From positions 11,855,426 to 11,919,425 of the forward strand of contig OY759270.1 in assembly GCA_963662155.1 (NCBI GenBank): 64,000 nt of DNA, written 5' to 3'. This DNA is from Lamellibrachia columna (taxonomy: Eukaryota; Annelida; Polychaeta; Sabellida; Siboglinidae). Position numbers and translations under genes: made by a program. Below, one piece after another: positions 40,912 to 49,746 of the stretch (position 1 is the stretch's first letter; every line of letters begins with the position of its first letter). The notes under the pieces are model-generated. The model ran no database searches. It worked only from the letters and a program-made list of their open reading frames with translations, and had not been told where the DNA came from.

Positions 40912-41978
40912 TGGCTCAGAGGGGAGAACGCTCCTTGAGCGAGGTCTACTTCGATCCCACGAAGGTAGGCAGTTATGGCGGCGTCGATGGCTTGCGACGC
41001 GTCACGCGCCTGCCACAGAAGACCGTCAAGGCATGGTTGTCGGCACAGGACGCCTACACCTTACACAAACCAGCGAGACGTCATTTCAAGAGACGACAAG
41101 TCATCGTGGGTGGTATGCATCAGCAGTGGCAGGCCGATCTCGTAGACATGACGAAGGTCAAAGACGTCAACGACGGTATGGCCTTTCTCCTCACGATGAT
41201 CGACGTCTTCTCGAAAGTGGCCTGGTGTGTTCCCATGAAGAACAAGTCCGCGGCGTCGTTGGTAAAAGCGTTGCAATCCAAGTTCGTCGACGTTTGCCCC
41301 CTGACCTTGCAGACGGATCAAGGCAGAGAATTTCGGAACAAATCCGTTCAGGCGCTATTGAAGCGTTACGACATCCATTACTTCTACACGCACAACGCGG
41401 AGACGAAGGCAGCCGTCGTGGAACGGTTCAACCGAACGTTGAAGACGCGCATGTGGCGCTACTTCACGAAACACCAGTCGTGGCGGTACGTCGACATCCT
41501 TCCGGACTTGATGCGATCGTATAACAATGCCCGCCACCGCATGATCGGTATGGCGCCGTCACAGGTGAATGCACAGAACCAAGAACAGGTGTGGCAACGT
41601 CTGTACGGTCACGATGGTAAGGGCGTGCCCAAGTTGCGCGTGTCGGATCGCGTGCGTGTCAGCAAGTACAAACGCACGTTCGAAAAGGGCTACGAGACGA
41701 ACTGGAGCGAAGAGTTGTTCACGGTACACGAGGTTCACCCCTCCGACCCACCCGTGTATCGCTTGCGGGACGATCTCGGCGAAGTGCTGGAGGGTACCTT
41801 CTACGAACTGGAGCTGCAGAAGGTGACGGTACCCTTTGATAAGGTGTACCGTGTTGAAGCGGTACTGAAACGCCGTACGGTTGGTAAACGTAAGGAAGCT
41901 TTGGTGAAATGGTTCGGCTATGGCTCCTACTTCAACAGCTGGATCGATGCCAAGGGACTCGTCAACTATAAAGCCTAG
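40911..41978 (+). CDS. INT: Polinton integrase (RVE family) with chromodomain
   Basis: The 355-residue product inserts the element and makes the 6-bp duplication. The Polinton-typical N-terminus (SEVYFDPTKVGSYGGVDGL) and an AQDAYTLHKPARRHF block lead into the DDE core: D76 in WQADLVDM, D136 in LQTDQGREF, E171 in AAVVERFNRTLK. Then come SYNNARHRMIG, an SH3-like YETNWSEELFTVHEV-YRLRD region and a C-terminal chromodomain (YRVEAVLKRR...ALVKWFGYG-FNSWI, about 309-350). The frame is open back to 40710, but the Met at 40911 aligns with the conserved start and overlaps the preceding stop. Confidence 0.95.
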   Translation: MAQRGERSLSEVYFDPTKVGSYGGVDGLRRVTRLPQKTVKAWLSAQDAYTLHKPARRHFKRRQVIVGGMHQQWQADLVDMTKVKDVNDGMAFLLTMIDVFSKVAWCVPMKNKSAASLVKALQSKFVDVCPLTLQTDQGREFRNKSVQALLKRYDIHYFYTHNAETKAAVVERFNRTLKTRMWRYFTKHQSWRYVDILPDLMRSYNNARHRMIGMAPSQVNAQNQEQVWQRLYGHDGKGVPKLRVSDRVRVSKYKRTFEKGYETNWSEELFTVHEVHPSDPPVYRLRDDLGEVLEGTFYELELQKVTVPFDKVYRVEAVLKRRTVGKRKEALVKWFGYGSYFNSWIDAKGLVNYKA

Positions 41979-42008
41979 CCGCGCACATGACGACACTGCA
42001 TTCGGGAC

Positions 42009-42323
42009 ATGACACACGACGCGACACCACCACCACCACCACCGCCTTGCCTCACCACCATAGACGAGGAGGAGCAGGAAGCGGATTGTACTGACGCTGC
42101 ACCGAACGAGCCAGACAGCACTCCCTGGCATATTTTCGGTACCGCGTGTCCCAAAGAGGAGATCGTGTTTCTGTGTCAGGTCGTCGTCCTGTACACGGTC
42201 ATTCTGATCAGCATTTACAACCTGACGACAGGTCGCGGCGATTCTAATCTGTGGACGGCTCTGTTGAGTAGTTCGTTGGGTTACCTACTGCCCAATCCCA
42301 CGTTGAGACGCAATGGCGACTGA
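42009..42323 (+). CDS. small membrane protein conserved next to the penton gene
   Basis: The 104-residue product has a Pro run (TPPPPPPP), an acidic stretch, a membrane helix (EIVFLCQVVVLYTVILISIY), then NLTTGRGDSNLWTALLSSSLGYLLPNP. The last block, with G-YLLP-P at the end, is a recurrent Polinton small-protein signature; the function is unknown. N-terminal Pro/Glu-rich part probably outside the membrane. Its last 11 bases overlap the start of the minor capsid gene. Confidence 0.65.
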   Translation: MTHDATPPPPPPPCLTTIDEEEQEADCTDAAPNEPDSTPWHIFGTACPKEEIVFLCQVVVLYTVILISIYNLTTGRGDSNLWTALLSSSLGYLLPNPTLRRNGD

Positions 42324-43134
42324 TTTCTACATGACGCTGCCCAGCAACGCTTCCATGGAGATGCACCCCGACAACACCTTGACCCATTACGTCACGCACT
42401 TACCTCAACGCATAGATCTTACCGGCGAGTGGGAGTGTGGATTGGCTGAAGTCCAGTATCCGCACACTTGGTACAACGTCACAGAGAACGATGCCTGGTT
42501 ATTCCTCAACCCGGTCGATGCTCCGCACACGTACCGACGTACGAAGTTGTCGTGTGGGTTTTACGACGATCCGTTAACATTGATGTATCACGTCAACAAG
42601 GGACTGTACACTCTGAGGACGTCGACTACGCAGGCGCAAATGAGCTATAGTTCCGTCACTCAGAAAATGACGTTACACATGACAGCGAACACCCTGTTCA
42701 CCTTACCGCACCACACGACGGCGTCCATGTTAGGATTCCGTAAACCCGTAGCCAGCGACTCGGTTACGGCGTCATCCTCCACCACCATGGACTCCCACCC
42801 TTCCGACTCGTCGTATCCCTTCCACTTCGAGGCCGAAGATGTGGTGAACTTGACACAGGGGTTCGACACCCTATACGTCTACACGAACATCGTGGAGTCT
42901 CGCATAGTGGGTGACACTCTCGCACCTCTGTTGCGACCCATTCCGATTAGCGGACGTAACGGTGCCAGGGTGTCCGCTCGTTTCACTAACGTGCACTACG
43001 TGCCTCTGTTGTACTCGCACTTCGATTCGATCGAGGTGGATATAAGGGACGACATGGGTCGGCACGTGCCATTCGAATACGGTAGAGTGACGGTGACGCT
43101 TCATTTTCGTCGACGCAGGTCCAGACTGTTCTGA
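42313..43134 (+). CDS. minor capsid (penton) protein, single jelly roll
   Basis: The 273-residue product opens with FYMTLPSNASMEMHPDNTL, LPQRIDLTGEWECGLAEVQY and TWYNV, the standard start of Polinton penton proteins. A predicted beta-rich body and a late YVPLLYSHFDSIEVDIRDDMG strand region end in LHFRRRRSRLF. It forms the vertices of the icosahedral capsid. It overlaps the gene before (11 nt) and shares the A of its stop with the ATG of the next (TGATG). Confidence 0.9.
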   Translation: MATDFYMTLPSNASMEMHPDNTLTHYVTHLPQRIDLTGEWECGLAEVQYPHTWYNVTENDAWLFLNPVDAPHTYRRTKLSCGFYDDPLTLMYHVNKGLYTLRTSTTQAQMSYSSVTQKMTLHMTANTLFTLPHHTTASMLGFRKPVASDSVTASSSTTMDSHPSDSSYPFHFEAEDVVNLTQGFDTLYVYTNIVESRIVGDTLAPLLRPIPISGRNGARVSARFTNVHYVPLLYSHFDSIEVDIRDDMGRHVPFEYGRVTVTLHFRRRRSRLF

Positions 43135-43535
43135 TGAATTACAACGATTATTACGCACGCCAGGCTGGCGGTGCGCTGCCCTACTTCGCCGGTGCGCCAT
43201 ACCAGCGAGGTCACGGACTGGGCAGTCTGTTCGGCAGTCTGTTGCGCAGCGTCATGCCGCTCTTCAAGAGAGGTGCCGTGGCGTTGGGCAAGGGAGCGTT
43301 GAAGACCGGCGTTCGCATAGCCGACGACGTCTTATCGGGACAGAACATAAAAACGGCTGCCAAACGACGCGTCACCGATGCCGTGCTCAGCAGTATTCGG
43401 AGCCCCCCTGGTAAACGTATAAAACGAGCGGCCGCAAGGCCGACCGTCACTGCAGTAAAGAGACGCCGCAAGAAACAGACGTCCCAGAAACGCGTGGCCG
43501 ACATATTCGACAACAGAGATGGCGTTCGTGCATAG
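43134..43535 (+). CDS. basic virion core protein, adenovirus pX/pVI-like
   Basis: The 133-residue basic product has ALPYFAGAPYQRGHGLGSLF, SVMPLFKRGAVALGKGALK, TGVRIADDVLSGQNIKTAAK and a Lys/Arg-rich tail (AVKRRRKKQTSQKR). The order YF.G...QRG.G.GS, PLF..G, LK.G, D...G.N.K is common to Polinton and adintovirus proteins compared with adenovirus minor/core proteins; it likely binds DNA or the inner capsid. It overlaps its upstream neighbour by one base and the major capsid gene by 17 nt. Confidence 0.8.
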   Translation: MNYNDYYARQAGGALPYFAGAPYQRGHGLGSLFGSLLRSVMPLFKRGAVALGKGALKTGVRIADDVLSGQNIKTAAKRRVTDAVLSSIRSPPGKRIKRAAARPTVTAVKRRRKKQTSQKRVADIFDNRDGVRA

Positions 43536-44835
43536 ACAGTCGTCCGAGGGAGTCAAGACCGAGCTGGATCTCTTTACCGTACCCCCCACTCAGAACTGCA
43601 TCGCCGACAGTCATGTGGTGGAACATCAACCCACGGCCTCTCTGGACTCTGGAGGACCGATCGAATTCTTCATCCCCGGATCGGGAGACGATTACATAGA
43701 TCTCGCCAACACGATGCTCCACTTGCAGGTGAAGGTGACGCGAGCCAACGGTAACGATATCGACGCGGGCGAACCCGTGGGACCGGTGAACAACTTCTTG
43801 CATTCGCTGTTCAGCCACATCGACCTCTCTCTGAACGACACGCTCGTGACCTCTTCGGCCTCCAACTCGTACCCGTATCGATCCTACATAGAGACGCTGC
43901 TGAGTTACGGATTCGATGCCAAGTCGACGCAGCTGACGAATCAGCTGTGGTACAAGGACAAGGCTAGTCGCATGCACGCCTCCGAGCTAGCCGCCGGACC
44001 CGATCCTAACCCCGGGTTCGTGACTCGACGAGACTACATAGCCGACAGTCGCGTGGTCGACATGATAGGTCGTCTCCACGTGGATATGTTTCTCCAGGAT
44101 AAATTCCTGATCAACGGTGTCGACGTCAAGTTGCGACTGGTGCGCAGCACGCCCGCGTTTGCGCTGATAGCCGGTGGAGCGAACGAGTACAAGATAGTCG
44201 TCGTCAACGCGTCCTTGTTCGTGAAGAAGGCCACCATCAATCCAGCCGTGCAGAAGGCTCACATCATGGCTCTCGATCGGACCACGGTCAAGTATGCGTT
44301 ACGACCCGTCGAATGCAAGGTGTACTCCATTCCCACGGGCGCTCTGTCGCACACCCACGAGAACCTGTTCCTCGGCTCCCTGCCGAAACGTCTCGTACTG
44401 TGCTGCATCGACAACGACGCCTACAACGGCACGTACGCCACAAACCCATTTCACGCCAAGAACAACGCCATCAGCTTCGTCTCCGTGTACGTGGACGGTC
44501 GTCAGATACCCGCCAAACCCTTCCAGCCCAACTTCGCTGAAAACCTCTTCGCCAGGAGCTACGCGAGCATGTTCACCTCGACCAGCAAGATATGGCAGGA
44601 CGAGGGGAACGGTCTGACTCGCGACGAGTACCGGGACGGCTACACCTTCTTCTGTTTCGACCTTACCCCAGACCAGTGCGACGGTCCCTGCTTTAATCTG
44701 GTACAAAAGGGCAACCTGCGCTTAGAATTTCATTTCCGAGAAGCGCTTCGGACCACCGTGAACGTCGTCGCCTACGCCGAATTCGAGTCCGTGCTGGAAA
44801 TAGACAAGAACCGCAACGTCATCTACGACTACTGA
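43519..44835 (+). CDS. MCP: major capsid protein, double jelly roll
   Basis: The 438-residue product matches Polinton/adintovirus major capsid proteins: FFIPGSGDDYIDLANTMLHL, GPVNNFLHSLFSHIDLSLND, SYPYRSYIETLLSYG, LHVDMFLQDKFLINGVDVKL, a second-jelly-roll start at YALRPVECKVYSIPTG, RLVLCCIDNDAYNG, and the terminal LRLEFHFREAL-VNVVAYAEFES. Trimers would form the hexagonal capsomers. It is intact and overlaps the core-protein gene by 17 nt. The second Polinton (62786-64000) carries a close homologue. Confidence 0.95.
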   Translation: MAFVHRQSSEGVKTELDLFTVPPTQNCIADSHVVEHQPTASLDSGGPIEFFIPGSGDDYIDLANTMLHLQVKVTRANGNDIDAGEPVGPVNNFLHSLFSHIDLSLNDTLVTSSASNSYPYRSYIETLLSYGFDAKSTQLTNQLWYKDKASRMHASELAAGPDPNPGFVTRRDYIADSRVVDMIGRLHVDMFLQDKFLINGVDVKLRLVRSTPAFALIAGGANEYKIVVVNASLFVKKATINPAVQKAHIMALDRTTVKYALRPVECKVYSIPTGALSHTHENLFLGSLPKRLVLCCIDNDAYNGTYATNPFHAKNNAISFVSVYVDGRQIPAKPFQPNFAENLFARSYASMFTSTSKIWQDEGNGLTRDEYRDGYTFFCFDLTPDQCDGPCFNLVQKGNLRLEFHFREALRTTVNVVAYAEFESVLEIDKNRNVIYDY

Positions 44836-44836
44836 G

Positions 44837-45316
44837 ATGGACACCCTGCAGATCGCCCGTCTACTGGCGATGGATCCGAACACCGCGTCCGTCTTTGGCG
44901 GCGTCGTACCCCGAGATGGACTGCCTGCAACAATTGACGCTTTGCCGATCGCCTTCGTGTGCAACACCGACGACGGCGACGAACCGGGCGAACATTGGAT
45001 AGCGCTGTACCTGTCCTCCGACGGGCGCGGCGAATACTTCTGTTCGTACGGTCTGCCGCCTCGCCACGCGGCGTTCCGCACCTTCTTGAACAAACACTGT
45101 TCCGAGTGGACTCATAATAGCAAGAGACTTCAGAGTGGTGTGTCTAACGTTTGCGGACAATATTGCGTCACTTATATCATGCTTCGTTGTAACGGCGCTC
45201 CTATGAGAACTTTCGTCAACGCTTTCCACACCGATCTGGTCGCTAACGATTGTCGCGTGTTCGATTGGATTAGGCTGCTAAAAAAGGGTATACCGTACTA
45301 TAACGTATCATACTGA
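44837..45316 (+). CDS. PRO: adenain-like maturation cysteine protease
   Basis: The 159-residue product has the C5-peptidase triad layout: H53 in GEHWIALYL, an acidic residue at 66 in GEYFCSYG, Q108 and nucleophile C110 in NVCGQYCVTYIMLRC. It would cleave capsid precursors during virion maturation. It starts one base after the major-capsid stop. It is shorter than adenovirus proteases but normal for Polintons. The copy in the second Polinton differs at only about five residues. Confidence 0.93.
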   Translation: MDTLQIARLLAMDPNTASVFGGVVPRDGLPATIDALPIAFVCNTDDGDEPGEHWIALYLSSDGRGEYFCSYGLPPRHAAFRTFLNKHCSEWTHNSKRLQSGVSNVCGQYCVTYIMLRCNGAPMRTFVNAFHTDLVANDCRVFDWIRLLKKGIPYYNVSY

Positions 45317-45317
45317 G

Positions 45318-45425
45318 CCTCTGGCGCGGTGGTCGCTCCACCCGTAAGCTCGCCCTCGAACCTCTGGCGCGGTGGAGACACCCGTAAGTTCGCGACCTCT
45401 GGCGCGATGGTCACCATTCGCAAGT
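45318..45425. repeat. triple repeat in the Polinton 3' UTR
   Basis: Three copies of CCTCTGGCGCGGTGG (the third with GATGG) are each followed by a CCCGTAAG- or CGCAAG-type stretch. The same array is conserved in the second Polinton at about 62210-62305, so it predates both insertions. Confidence 0.85.
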
Positions 45426-45517
45426 CGCCTCCACTTCATCTTCATCATACCCAGCTCGTTGTATCCAATCGCATACGATCGCCTCGTTTGTACTGCTGCT
45501 GCCGCTTTGTTGTATTC

Positions 45518-45523
45518 AATAAA
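45518..45523 (+). terminator. poly(A) signal after the protease gene
   Basis: AATAAA about 200 bp after the protease stop and 70 bp before the right TIR; also present in the second element. Confidence 0.65.
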
Positions 45524-45591
45524 ATACGTGTGCACCGTACGATTGTGTTCGTCTCCTTACTAGGTTAACGACCCTTCGGTAAACGTAACTA

Positions 45592-45794
45592 GTTCCTCCT
45601 CCAGTCGCTAGGGGCGCTTACGTCACGCACGCTCGGCTACCACCGCCAGGGGGCGCTCTGACGCGCTCTGATTGGCTGCGCGCACTCATTAGCGGTGGGC
45701 GATATTAGGGTGTTTTGCCTTTGATGTTCCTTTGATGTCTGGGTCACGTGACTTTGCATGCAATTTGAGGTCTCAGAAACCTCCACTAACTACT
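45592..45794 (-). repeat. Polinton right terminal inverted repeat, 203 bp
   Basis: Inverted copy of 28053-28255, ending CCACTAACTACT. The CTCF-like core CCGCCAGGGGGCGC is at 45643-45656. Identity ends sharply at 45592, after which the two arms differ. Confidence 0.95.
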
Positions 45795-45800
45795 AACGTT
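45795..45800. repeat. Polinton target-site duplication, right
   Basis: AACGTT, matching 28047-28052. Confidence 0.93.
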
Positions 45801-46105
45801 CGCATATCGAAATTCAGTGTTGAATGTCCGAACGAATATTTGGCCAGTAAAACCGTGAACGTACTAGTTTCTCTACTCTGTCCATGCATTGATGTCCCAT
45901 CTTGTCATGTAATTCCTGTTGGACTTAGTCCTTCATTGTACTTGGCAGCAACAACTGCTTTACCTTTGATCCGTCCGTTGGGTCCGTCATTGTTCTGCAT
46001 AACCTGCCAGCACAAATCTGTAGCCGGTTCCTTCCGTTTTACCCTTCGTGCGGGTTCTTGTCCCCTATCTATATAGTACCAGATTCTACCCAAGACGGTC
46101 ATTCC
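45801..46105 (-). pseudogene. Ty3/gypsy integrase, zinc-binding part
   Basis: The minus strand carries the gypsy stretch upstream of the integrase core: GRIWYYIDRGQEPARRVKR, then in another frame GHQCMDRVEKLVRSRFYWPN, then a CxxC that is completed only across the Polinton (the last Cys is at about 28046). An in-frame stop and frameshifts show the gypsy copy was already dead or has decayed. Its 5' part (protease, RT, RNase H) is absent from the window. Confidence 0.75.
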
Positions 46106-46380
46106 GCTGAGCCTGCTGGATTTGATGAAATATCAATGATACCACAACTGATAGCGATATAAATCTGCCTCCTAGTATATTTGCCCCCCCCCCCGGACAT
46201 CTGCCCCTTTTTCTATGATAGTTGACAAGTGAAAATCAGTTTGCAGTTTTATCATTATTACTACAATAACATAACATTCAATGACAAGTCGAAGTCACTT
46301 TAGCCTAATGCAATGGCCTATCCCCTGGAGTGTGTATGAGATGATCTTGTCAACAGTTGTCTTCCAGGTATCATTGATAG

Positions 46381-46572
46381 TCAGATCAGTGGTGGAAGAT
46401 GGGTTATTGGGGTGATGCTTCCACAAACAGTGCTGGACAGTAACGAGTCAGAGATCAGCTGGTTTGGAGTGCCCCTGGTATTAGCTGCCTTAGTTTTCAG
46501 GTCCTCACGGACCTTGGCAGCTTCTATCTGTGCCGTGTCACCATCATGGTTGCAGGCAGTCTTGTTGATCAC
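46381..46572 (-). pseudogene. transposon-associated FLYWCH/MULE-type fragment
   Basis: A 63-codon minus-strand frame has ACNHDGDTAQIEAAKVREDL and NTRGTPNQLISDSL, the H.H...........A...L...A..T...P..I..D pattern seen between a FLYWCH finger and the MULE transposase domain. Nothing further of a transposase is found. Low certainty. Confidence 0.4.
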
Positions 46573-46860
46573 ATTCTGGAGATCAGATCAGTGACCACAG
46601 CACCCTTGCATGATCAGGATCGGCGCTGGCTTCACTCCCAATGAAGAGTAATCTTGTTGGTCCCCCTTCTTGGTGTAGGAATGACACTCAAAACATAGCT
46701 TCTGACCTCCTCAAATGCTAGTAGTAATTTCCATGGTGAAGTTATAAGTGAATTCTGACAACTCTGGCTTGTGCATCCAGTTTTATAGGAAAATGGAGTC
46801 ACTCCAACTCTCCATGGTAAATGCAATTCAAAAGAAACCTTGTTGAGATGGCTTCTGTTG

Positions 46861-46872
46861 TGCGTGCGTGCA

Positions 46873-46917
<45 letters not shown>

Positions 46918-46925
46918 GTGCGTGC
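46861..46925. repeat. (GTGC)n microsatellite
   Basis: About 65 bp of GTGC units with minor interruptions; adjacent poly-Ala-Arg-Thr-His frames are artefacts. Confidence 0.95.
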
Positions 46926-47040
46926 ATACGGGATACTAAAACGATTGATAATGACACTTGTCATATTGCATAATTATAATAATTGACTACTACTGTTTGC
47001 AATATCAAGTCAGTTTCTGGTAACTGATATATTCTTGCAG

Positions 47041-47193
47041 TTTTGGGGAAAGAAGCTGTTGTATGAACTGTCCTGTCTCTTTGTAGCTGTCATCACCAGA
47101 GATACGCCAGAGGAGATCACCGTGAAAGTGAAAGGAGTCATCCGTGAACAGTCTGGCCCAACGATGTGGGTGCCTGCAAAGGAGATCCTATAA
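47041..47193 (+). CDS. possible terminal exon, unassigned
   Basis: After a good acceptor (GATATATTCTTGCAG) the + strand is open for 50 codons to TAA, with non-repetitive, protein-like content (KKLLYELSCLFVAVITRDT, then VIREQSGPTMWVPAKEIL). Codon usage and composition look genic, but I do not recognise the protein and see no upstream exon nearby. If real, earlier exons lie far upstream beyond the transposons or have been lost. Confidence 0.35.
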   Translation, partial: FWGKKLLYELSCLFVAVITRDTPEEITVKVKGVIREQSGPTMWVPAKEIL

Positions 47194-47259
47194 AAGTGAC
47201 ACATTCTGATGGGACTTGAACTTTCTACGAGAGCATCGTTGATAACAGTTTTACACATG

Positions 47260-47660
47260 GGCACAGGAGCACTGTTTGTCATGAGGAGCAGTGTTCCTGA
47301 CAGACGAGGACATGAGCACTATTTGCTGAGGAGCAGTGCTCTTGATGAGAAAAGGAGCACGGTTTGTTCATGAGCACTGCTGTGAGTATAAGAGTAATGT
47401 TTGCTCATGAGGAGCACTGCTCTTGATGGGAATAGCACTGTTTGCTCACGAGGAGCACTGCTCTTGACAATTATAGGAGCACTGTTTGGTCATGAGGAGC
47501 ACTGCTCTTTACATGTATAGGAGCATTGTTTGCTCATGAGGAGCAGTGCTCCTGATGCATATAGGAGCACATTTACTGCTCTTAACCAGTATAGGAGCAC
47601 TATATACACGTATATGAACACCAACTGCTCCTGATGAGTACAAGAGCTTGTGTGCTCCAG
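47260..47660. repeat. minisatellite with palindromic core
   Basis: About eight diverged units of 40-60 bp contain GAGGAGCACTGCTC or AGGAGCAGTGCTCCT, a near-perfect palindrome, separated by TATAGGAGCACTGTTTGCTC-like spacers. Confidence 0.8.
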
Positions 47661-47879
47661 TCTTTGGGATTGTCTTGTTCTGTCAACATATTCAATGTCA
47701 TTTAGAGAGAACACAGCAAGATAAGACAAGTAAATGTGCGGGCGTCTATGATCACGTAACAGTCAACTTTCTATGTACATATTAGATCAGGCTAATATGT
47801 AGAGCGATATAAATTAATTTTGGCAGCAGTTTTAGCATACATAGGGCATACACCTTGACATACACTGGGTGTGTACATG

Positions 47880-48235
47880 TGTATTCCTTATCAACCATAA
47901 CAGTGCTGGTGTACAACTGCTGTGCATTGTGCTGTGTACACATTGTATATGTGCTGGTGTTCAACATGTGTACACATTTGGATGTGTACAGCAATACTCA
48001 TGATCAACAGTATCCGTGCTGGTGTACGACATGCTGTGTACACAAATATTCATAACAACAGTATCAGTGCTGGTGTATTACATGATGTGTACACATTGGC
48101 TATGTGTACATCTGTATTCATAAATAAAAGTACCAGTGCTGGTTAACAACATGCTGTGTACACATTAGGTGTGTGTACACATGTATTCCTAATCAACAGT
48201 ATCAGTTCTGGTGTACAACCTGCCATGTACACTGA
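47880..48235. repeat. tandem repeat, about 70-80 bp unit
   Basis: Around five diverged units contain GTGCTGGTGTACAACATG, CTGTGTACACATT and ATTCATAATCAACAGTATCA. Each unit includes the palindrome TGTGTACACA. Confidence 0.8.
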
Positions 48236-48654
48236 TAGTAGCAGCGTGTTGTGCTTTAAGCAAGTCGGGCTGCCGACTTGTACTGTCAGAATATGTAGAG
48301 GTCACTCATCTGACCAGAGTATAATAGTGGACGCTAGAAACCAGAGTGGACATAATTGTCTCACAATGACAAAATGTGACAGTTAACACAGGATTGCCAG
48401 AGTCATTCTGCTGGAAACAGTTCGGGTGACAATTGTAGCTGCTGCTACAATTGGCTCGCCAATTTTTATATGCCTTGAAGTTATTTCTTTTTCCTAATTT
48501 GTTTGTCTTTTTGGATTCTACTCCAACGTTTGATTGTTTGATCATGAATGCATGTATTGGATGTAATAATAAATGTGCAATATGTATGATTTGTCGTGGC
48601 TAGATGCGTTGGTTTCTGTTGCCAGTGATGCACATGTACTATGTGTATACAGTA
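48236..48654. other. no gene recognised
   Basis: Unique AT-rich DNA between two tandem arrays; short frames only. Confidence 0.45.
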
Positions 48655-49060
48655 ACCTGTTAGTGTCAGCAATGATGACACTACAGTGACATATTATAGT
48701 GTCAACAGTGATGACAGTACACCAACAATTATATAGTCACCCTTGTTGACACAACAACACATCATAATGTCACCAGTGATGACACTACACCAACATATTA
48801 GTGTCAATAATAATGATACAACACAGACACATTATAGTGTCAGTGTGTGTCACCAGTGATGACACAACAACATATTGTAATGTCAACAGTGATGACACTG
48901 GTGTAACATAATATAGTGTCACCACTGATTACACAACACAGACACATTAGTATCACCTACACAGACACATCATAGTGTTACCAGTAATGACACAGACCCA
49001 TCATTGTGTCACAAATGATGACACAACAACAAATTATAGTGTCTGTCACCAGTGATGTCA
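48655..49060. repeat. tandem repeat, about 45-55 bp unit
   Basis: About eight diverged units contain TAGTGTCACCAGTGATGACA followed by CAACACATTA-like sequence. GTGTCA-N-TGATGACAC gives each unit an imperfect dyad. Confidence 0.8.
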
Positions 49061-49427
49061 CAAGATTTAAGATTAGTATTCGAGTTCACTTTGGATCATG
49101 TAGAACACCAGGAATTGAAATTACTCCACATGGTCGAAACCACTTATCAAATTGATGTAGTGTAGTGCCCCAGTCCCCCTAGGTGCGCTTTGTGATATTA
49201 TACCCAGAGCAAGCACTGTGAAGTATTAATTACAATTTGTCTTCTACTGTGTATCTTAAATTGATTGTTGGAAATGTAGAATGTCCTGTTGTTTTTGTGG
49301 AGTCAGGGTATTGTGGCCTATTGACTTCAGACTTTCAGGACATCCTATCACTTCTGTTTTCAGTGTGCATCACTGTGTATTTCGTTTCTTTATCATTATC
49401 AACTTTTCGATGTCACTGCAGTATGCA
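49061..49427. other. no gene recognised
   Basis: Unique sequence with short open frames (up to 66 codons) lacking any family motif. Confidence 0.45.
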
Positions 49428-49580
49428 TTTTGTTTGATTAAATTACATTATAAACATGTTTTGGTTGTCTACTGTCTGCAACACCTATAAGTTTCAATCA
49501 GTCAGATCTTGTTTGGGCTGATTGTACACATTTGTAAATTTATCACACTTTGACCTGTAACAATGAACAATATTGATAGA
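49428..49580 (+). repeat. long inverted repeat, left arm
   Basis: About 150 bp from TGTTTGATTAAATTACATTA to AACAATATTGATA match the complement of 52246-52394 with only a few differences (e.g. GATCTTG/GATCTCG). The arms are about 2.7 kb apart. Confidence 0.85.
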
Positions 49581-49583
49581 GCT

Positions 49584-49746
49584 GAGAGTCGGATAAGCGA
49601 GACTAGTTGTAGCCGCCCCCTACTTGGTGGCGCTAAACGTCAATTTACAAAATGGCTCCTCCATGTTAATTCGTAGAGTGACGCAGCTCGGTATACACTA
49701 GCTCTGCTAAAGCCGGGTATGTGATAGTCTCGCTTATCCGACTCTC
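49584..49746. mobile_element. short foldback MITE
   Basis: The ends GAGAGTCGGATAAGCGAGAC and their complement GTCTCGCTTATCCGACTCTC enclose about 120 bp of noncoding DNA. It abuts the left arm of the long inverted repeat. No target duplication was identified with confidence. Confidence 0.65.

Larger units (their letters stand above)
28053..45794 (+). mobile_element. complete Polinton/Maverick element, 17,742 bp
   Basis: It is bounded by AACGTT duplications and identical inverted termini of 203 bp that begin AG and end CT. It encodes the Polinton hallmark set on the + strand (protein-primed PolB, A32/FtsK-type ATPase, RVE integrase, two jelly-roll capsid proteins, adenain-like protease) plus an accessory left arm. 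I see no frameshift or stop in the core genes. With two identical target duplications and identical-looking terminal repeats it is a recent, possibly competent insertion. Polintons are considered integrated double-stranded DNA viruses (the adintovirus group). The coding part looks richer in G+C than the flanks. It interrupts a gypsy integrase gene. Confidence 0.97.
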
